Source of the DNA: Candidatus Adiutrix sp. | GTDB taxonomy: Bacteria > Desulfobacterota > Desulfarculia > Adiutricales > Adiutricaceae | Assembly (NCBI GenBank): GCA_031285975.1 | Contig: JAITVE010000040.1 | Coordinates: 1 to 6,209, forward strand | Direction: 5' to 3' | DNA length: 6,209 nt | Notes under the pieces: model-generated | Seen by the model: only the letters and a program-made list of their open reading frames with translations | Database searches by the model: none | Told to the model about the DNA's origin: nothing | Translations under genes and position numbers: made by a program | Shown: in pieces, positions 6,060-6,209 of the stretch | How positions within the stretch are numbered: the stretch's first letter is position 1 | Layout: each line of letters opens with the position of its first letter

Positions 6060-6191
6060 CGTCATTCCTGCGAAGGCAGGAATCCATTTCCAGTGAACTT
6101 GGTTATTGACGAACACTAAGATAGCTGTAATAGGGAATTAGCGAACGCATAGGCCTCTGGAAATGGATTCCGGCTCAAGGCCGGAATGACG
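6060..6191. repeat. Nested inverted-repeat element (MITE-like or dispersed intergenic repeat)
   Basis: Two arms (6060-6093 and 6157-6191) are inverted copies. Their outer 9 bases (CGTCATTCC / GGAATGACG) and inner-facing 15 bases (GGAATCCATTTCCAG / CTGGAAATGGATTCC) are exact complements. Inside each arm is its own 8-bp hairpin: ATTCCTGC-GAAG-GCAGGAAT (6064-6083) and ATTCCGGC-TCAAG-GCCGGAAT (6167-6187). The 63-base middle has no gene. The core resembles the common dispersed ATTCC-N-GGAAT intergenic repeats, such as neisserial dRS3. No target-site duplication is obvious at the ends. It has no poly-T, so it is not a standard terminator, though it would fold strongly if transcribed past livF. Confidence 0.75.
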
Positions 6192-6209
6192 GGTTGGTGG
6201 GAGCAAGTG

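Noticed and set aside
6060..6191. CRISPR array or tRNA
   Set aside because: There are only two inverted copies, with no regularly spaced direct repeats and no cloverleaf; an intergenic palindromic repeat explains the sequence better.

Overview
The window is bacterial. It has tightly packed GC-rich genes, Shine-Dalgarno sites and ordinary stop codons. Most of it is one plus-strand operon for a high-affinity branched-chain amino acid (LIV-type, HAAT family) ABC importer in the order livK-livH-livM-livG-livF. The LivK sequence, together with a divergent gene whose product starts with a CPKCGYNSFD-type zinc ribbon, suggests a Desulfovibrio-like member of the Desulfobacterota. That placement comes from family resemblance only and is moderately confident.

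Layout. Positions 1-601 (minus strand) hold the 5' part of a gene for a zinc-ribbon protein with a long Pro/Ala-rich, repeat-bearing tail; it runs off the left edge. Positions 602-900 are an AT-rich divergent intergenic region with a consensus-like -10 box, a dyad, and a hairpin plus T-tract just before livK. livK (901-2043) encodes the exported binding protein. A 164-bp structured spacer follows, then livH (2208-3110), livM (3153-4493, interrupted), livG (4490-5296) and livF (5300-6007). The right end carries a 132-bp nested inverted repeat (6060-6191).

How it works together. LivK captures Leu/Ile/Val or a similar amino acid in the periplasm. LivH and LivM form the membrane channel, and the LivG/LivF ATPase pair drives uptake. 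The 4-bp livM/livG overlap and 3-bp livG/livF gap indicate translational coupling. The longer, hairpin-bearing livK-livH spacer is where binding-protein and permease levels could be set differently.

Main oddity: livM has a single in-frame TAA at 4092-4094, in the conserved cytoplasmic loop that docks onto the ATPases, while the reading frame and conserved sequence continue unbroken on both sides. As written, the importer should lack a working second permease subunit. I see no new defence, mobile or biosynthetic system here. The points worth a second look are the livM nonsense codon, the structured non-coding elements and the low-complexity zinc-ribbon protein.
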